Assembly (NCBI GenBank): GCA_937914785.1
Contig: CALGIV010000009.1
Location: 1-8,047, forward strand
DNA: 8,047 nt
Source of the DNA: an uncultured Eubacteriaceae bacterium
GTDB lineage: Bacteria; Bacillota; Clostridia; Eubacteriales; UBA1433
Direction: 5' to 3'
Part shown: positions 6,188 to 8,047 of the stretch, piece after piece
Layout of the letters: each line of letters opens with the position of its first letter
Position numbering within the stretch: position 1 is the first letter of the stretch
Position numbers and translations under genes: made by a program
The notes under the pieces: model-generated
Told to the model about the DNA's origin: nothing
Databases searched by the model: none
What the model saw: only the letters and a program-made list of their open reading frames with translations

Positions 6188-7831
6188 ATGAAAGTTTTAC
6201 GAAAAAACAGTACGGCATCAAAAGTCAGGCGCATTGTTCTGACAATTGTAATCATTTTTTTGATGTTCTGGTTTATGTTGCCGGCAATCAATCCACGCAA
6301 CAGCGGTTTTTGGACTTTTCTGATATTATGCGTCGTCGTGTGCATCGTCATCAACGCATTTTCAACGCTTCGTGAAGGTTTGGCACAGGGTTTTGCCGGT
6401 TCAAGGAGCCGCGGGCAATGGCGGCAGGTAAATAAGCTGACACGCTTTTTAGTCGGCTTGGTACTATTTGTCTTTGCGCTGATGATTGTCGCTTCCATAA
6501 TCGGTGCACCGATCTTTAACGCCGGACGGTATCAGCGGCTGATTACGATTGAGGAAGGCAATTTTACAGAAGACGTTGCAGAGCTTTCGATGTCAAACAT
6601 TCCGGTTGTAGACCGTGACACGGCCGTTCAACTGGGGAAACGAAAACTGGGTGAAATTTCAGATTTGGTGAGCCAGTTTGAGATTCAAAGTAATTATACG
6701 CAGATAAACTACCATAATTCGCCGTATCGCGTCACGCCGCTGGCATATGGAGATATTATCAAATGGATCAATAATCAGCGGGAAGGCCTGCCTGCTTATA
6801 TTATGGTCAATATGGTCACGCAGGAAGCTACCCTGGTGCGCCTTGAAGAAGGGATGAAGTATTCTCCGAGTGAATATTTTATGCGGAATATTAATCGGCA
6901 TCTGCGCTTTAAATATCCAACGAAGATATTTGACACGATTTCGTTTGAAATCGATGAAGAAGGCACGCCTTATTGGGTAGCCCCTACGATCAAATATCGG
7001 ATCGGCATTTGGAGCGGAAAAGATATCGGCGGGGCGATCTTGTGTAATGCGATTACGGGAGAAAGCCAGTATTACAGTATGGATGAGCTGCCCGCCTGGG
7101 TGGACCAGGTAGTTATATCGGAGTTGATTATCGGTCAGTTAAATTACAGCGGTAAGTATATCTCTGGGTTCTTTAATTCTATTTTCGGGCAAAAGGGTGT
7201 ATTGCAGACGACGGAAGGTTATAATTATATCGCTGTCGGCGACGATGTCTATCTTTATACGGGGATGACGTCGGTGACGAGCGATGAATCAAATGTTGGT
7301 TTTGTACTCGTGAATATGCGGACGAAGGAGACGAAATTCTATTCGATCCCGGGAGCTGAAGAATATTCTGCGATGGAGTCGGCACAGGGGCAGGTGCAGC
7401 ATCTGCGCTACAGTGCGACGTTTCCGATTCTGTTAAATGTTTCGGATCGTCCGACCTATTTTATGTCGTTAAAAGATAGTGCAGGCTTGGTAAAAATGTA
7501 CGCTTTTGTCGATGTGCAGCAGTATCAGGTCGTTGGAACCGGTCCGACGGTCAACGAAGCGCGGGCAGATTATATTTCAAAGCTGAAGAACGAAGATATT
7601 AATATCGGCAGTTCGGGCGGCGAGGAAATCACGGGCAAGGTTGGCACAATTTCGTCTGCCGTTATAGACGGTAATACGCGGTTCTATTTTATGCTTGACG
7701 GAGACACGCACGTCTATACGGCCGATATCTCGGTCAGTGAGCGGTTACCATTCCTAAGAGAAGGGGATAATGTGACGTTCTCGTTCATTGAAATCAATGA
7801 CAACTTGCGTGAAGTGTCTGAAATGAATTGA
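6188..7831 (+). CDS. Unrecognised membrane-anchored protein with a duplicated extracytoplasmic region (547 aa)
   Basis: I do not recognise the family with confidence. Three hydrophobic segments lie at about residues 16-34, 42-58 and 86-106, with the basic stretch VRR before the first and a basic loop (GSRSRGQWRQ) between the second and third. That charge pattern suggests a cytoplasmic N-terminus and a large exported C-terminal region from about 108. Two related units can be seen in the exported part. VNMVTQEA (207-214) and VNMRTKET (375-382) are each followed about 30 residues later by HLR (238-240 and 405-407), then by an aromatic pair in a Pro-Thr or Thr-Pro context (TPYW 260-263, RPTYF 421-425). 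A third similar hairpin, CNAITGESQYY, is at 286-296. These hairpins resemble PepSY-type repeats, but that is only an impression. Residues about 481-535 look like a small OB-like beta barrel (ITGKVGTI, LDGDTHVY, LREGDNVTFSF). The ribosome site AAAGGA (6175-6180) is seven bases before the ATG. The gene is monocistronic between two terminators. Confidence 0.85.
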   Translation: MKVLRKNSTASKVRRIVLTIVIIFLMFWFMLPAINPRNSGFWTFLILCVVVCIVINAFSTLREGLAQGFAGSRSRGQWRQVNKLTRFLVGLVLFVFALMIVASIIGAPIFNAGRYQRLITIEEGNFTEDVAELSMSNIPVVDRDTAVQLGKRKLGEISDLVSQFEIQSNYTQINYHNSPYRVTPLAYGDIIKWINNQREGLPAYIMVNMVTQEATLVRLEEGMKYSPSEYFMRNINRHLRFKYPTKIFDTISFEIDEEGTPYWVAPTIKYRIGIWSGKDIGGAILCNAITGESQYYSMDELPAWVDQVVISELIIGQLNYSGKYISGFFNSIFGQKGVLQTTEGYNYIAVGDDVYLYTGMTSVTSDESNVGFVLVNMRTKETKFYSIPGAEEYSAMESAQGQVQHLRYSATFPILLNVSDRPTYFMSLKDSAGLVKMYAFVDVQQYQVVGTGPTVNEARADYISKLKNEDINIGSSGGEEITGKVGTISSAVIDGNTRFYFMLDGDTHVYTADISVSERLPFLREGDNVTFSFIEINDNLREVSEMN

Positions 7832-7855
7832 TTGGAGTATCGTTGAAAGAATAGA

Positions 7856-7900
7856 AGGCTGTTGCTTACGATGAATTATCGTGGGTAACAGCTTTTTTTT
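7856..7900 (+). terminator. Intrinsic terminator after the 547-residue membrane protein gene
   Basis: The arms GCTGTTGCTTACGAT (7858-7872) and ATCGTGGGTAACAGC (7878-7892) form a 15-bp stem with three G-U pairs around a GAATT loop, followed by eight T residues (7893-7900). It begins about 25 bases after the stop codon. Confidence 0.93.
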
Positions 7901-8047
7901 ATGCTTTTTCATAGCCGGTCTTTTTAGGGCATTCCTTTGAGGTCGTTTCTAAGCTGAAATGTTATTGATTGAATGGTCTGTCTCTTGATAGCGACTTGGT
8001 TTTGAATTCAAGACTTTGGAGTTAAAGTTATAATTGTACTATTATCA
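7901..8047. other. Non-coding tail of the window
   Basis: No open frame of useful length is seen on either strand. Short ATG frames at 7901 and 7959 stop within about ten codons and lack ribosome sites. Apart from the possible promoter near the right edge I see no structure or repeat here. It is probably the intergenic space before the next gene. Confidence 0.6.
8007..8034 (+). promoter_or_regulatory. Possible promoter at the right edge
   Basis: A perfect TATAAT (8029-8034) lies in an AT-rich stretch. The only -35 candidate at good spacing, TTCAAG (8007-8012, 16-base spacer), is weak. It would drive a gene beyond the window. Confidence 0.3.

Noticed and set aside
6172..6375. Open frame starting 16 bases before the 547-residue protein gene in another frame
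   Set aside because: Its ATG lies before the AAAGGA that serves ATG 6188 and has no ribosome site of its own. The product has no membrane segments, whereas the 6188 frame is long and coherent.

Overview
The window reads as chromosomal DNA from a Gram-positive-type bacterium, most likely a Firmicute (Bacillota). The basis is AGGAG-type ribosome binding sites, near-consensus sigma-A promoters with 17-base spacers, lipoprotein signal peptides, and an SbcD/SbcC-like pair of the YhaO/YhaN type. G+C looks to be in the mid-40s percent by eye. A Negativicutes or Clostridia host is a guess. No tRNA, rRNA, CRISPR array, insertion sequence or phage gene was seen, so this looks like core rather than mobile DNA.

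Layout, left to right. The 5' part of a PHP-domain metallophosphatase gene runs leftward off the edge from 400. Back-to-back divergent promoters (407-435 and 446-474) separate it from a small lipoprotein gene (507-1031). A strong promoter at 1076-1104 then starts an apparent operon. This holds an SbcD/YhaO-type metallophosphoesterase (1142-2227), an SbcC/YhaN-type ATPase that overlaps it by four bases (2224-4461), and mnmA, the tRNA U34 2-thiouridylase (4479-5555). A second promoter overlaps the mnmA stop region and leads into another small lipoprotein gene (5597-6058), which a perfect 14-bp hairpin terminator closes. The last gene (6188-7831) encodes an unrecognised 547-residue protein with three N-terminal membrane helices and a large exported region, and is followed by its own terminator. 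From 7901 to 8047 there is no gene, only a possible promoter at the edge.

How the genes relate. The phosphoesterase and ATPase are very likely partners in one nuclease or DNA-processing complex. The ATPase lacks the Cys-x-x-Cys zinc hook of Rad50/SbcC and has a hydrophobic hairpin in the middle of its coiled coil, which would tether the complex to the membrane. MnmA works in tRNA modification, and its co-transcription with the pair has no obvious mechanistic reason. The two lipoproteins and the 547-residue protein are cell-envelope proteins of unknown role.

The points most worth a second look are the membrane hairpin in the SbcC-like protein, the internal duplication in the 547-residue protein, a probable leaderless transcript for the PHP gene, and an eight-G tract inside the first lipoprotein gene.
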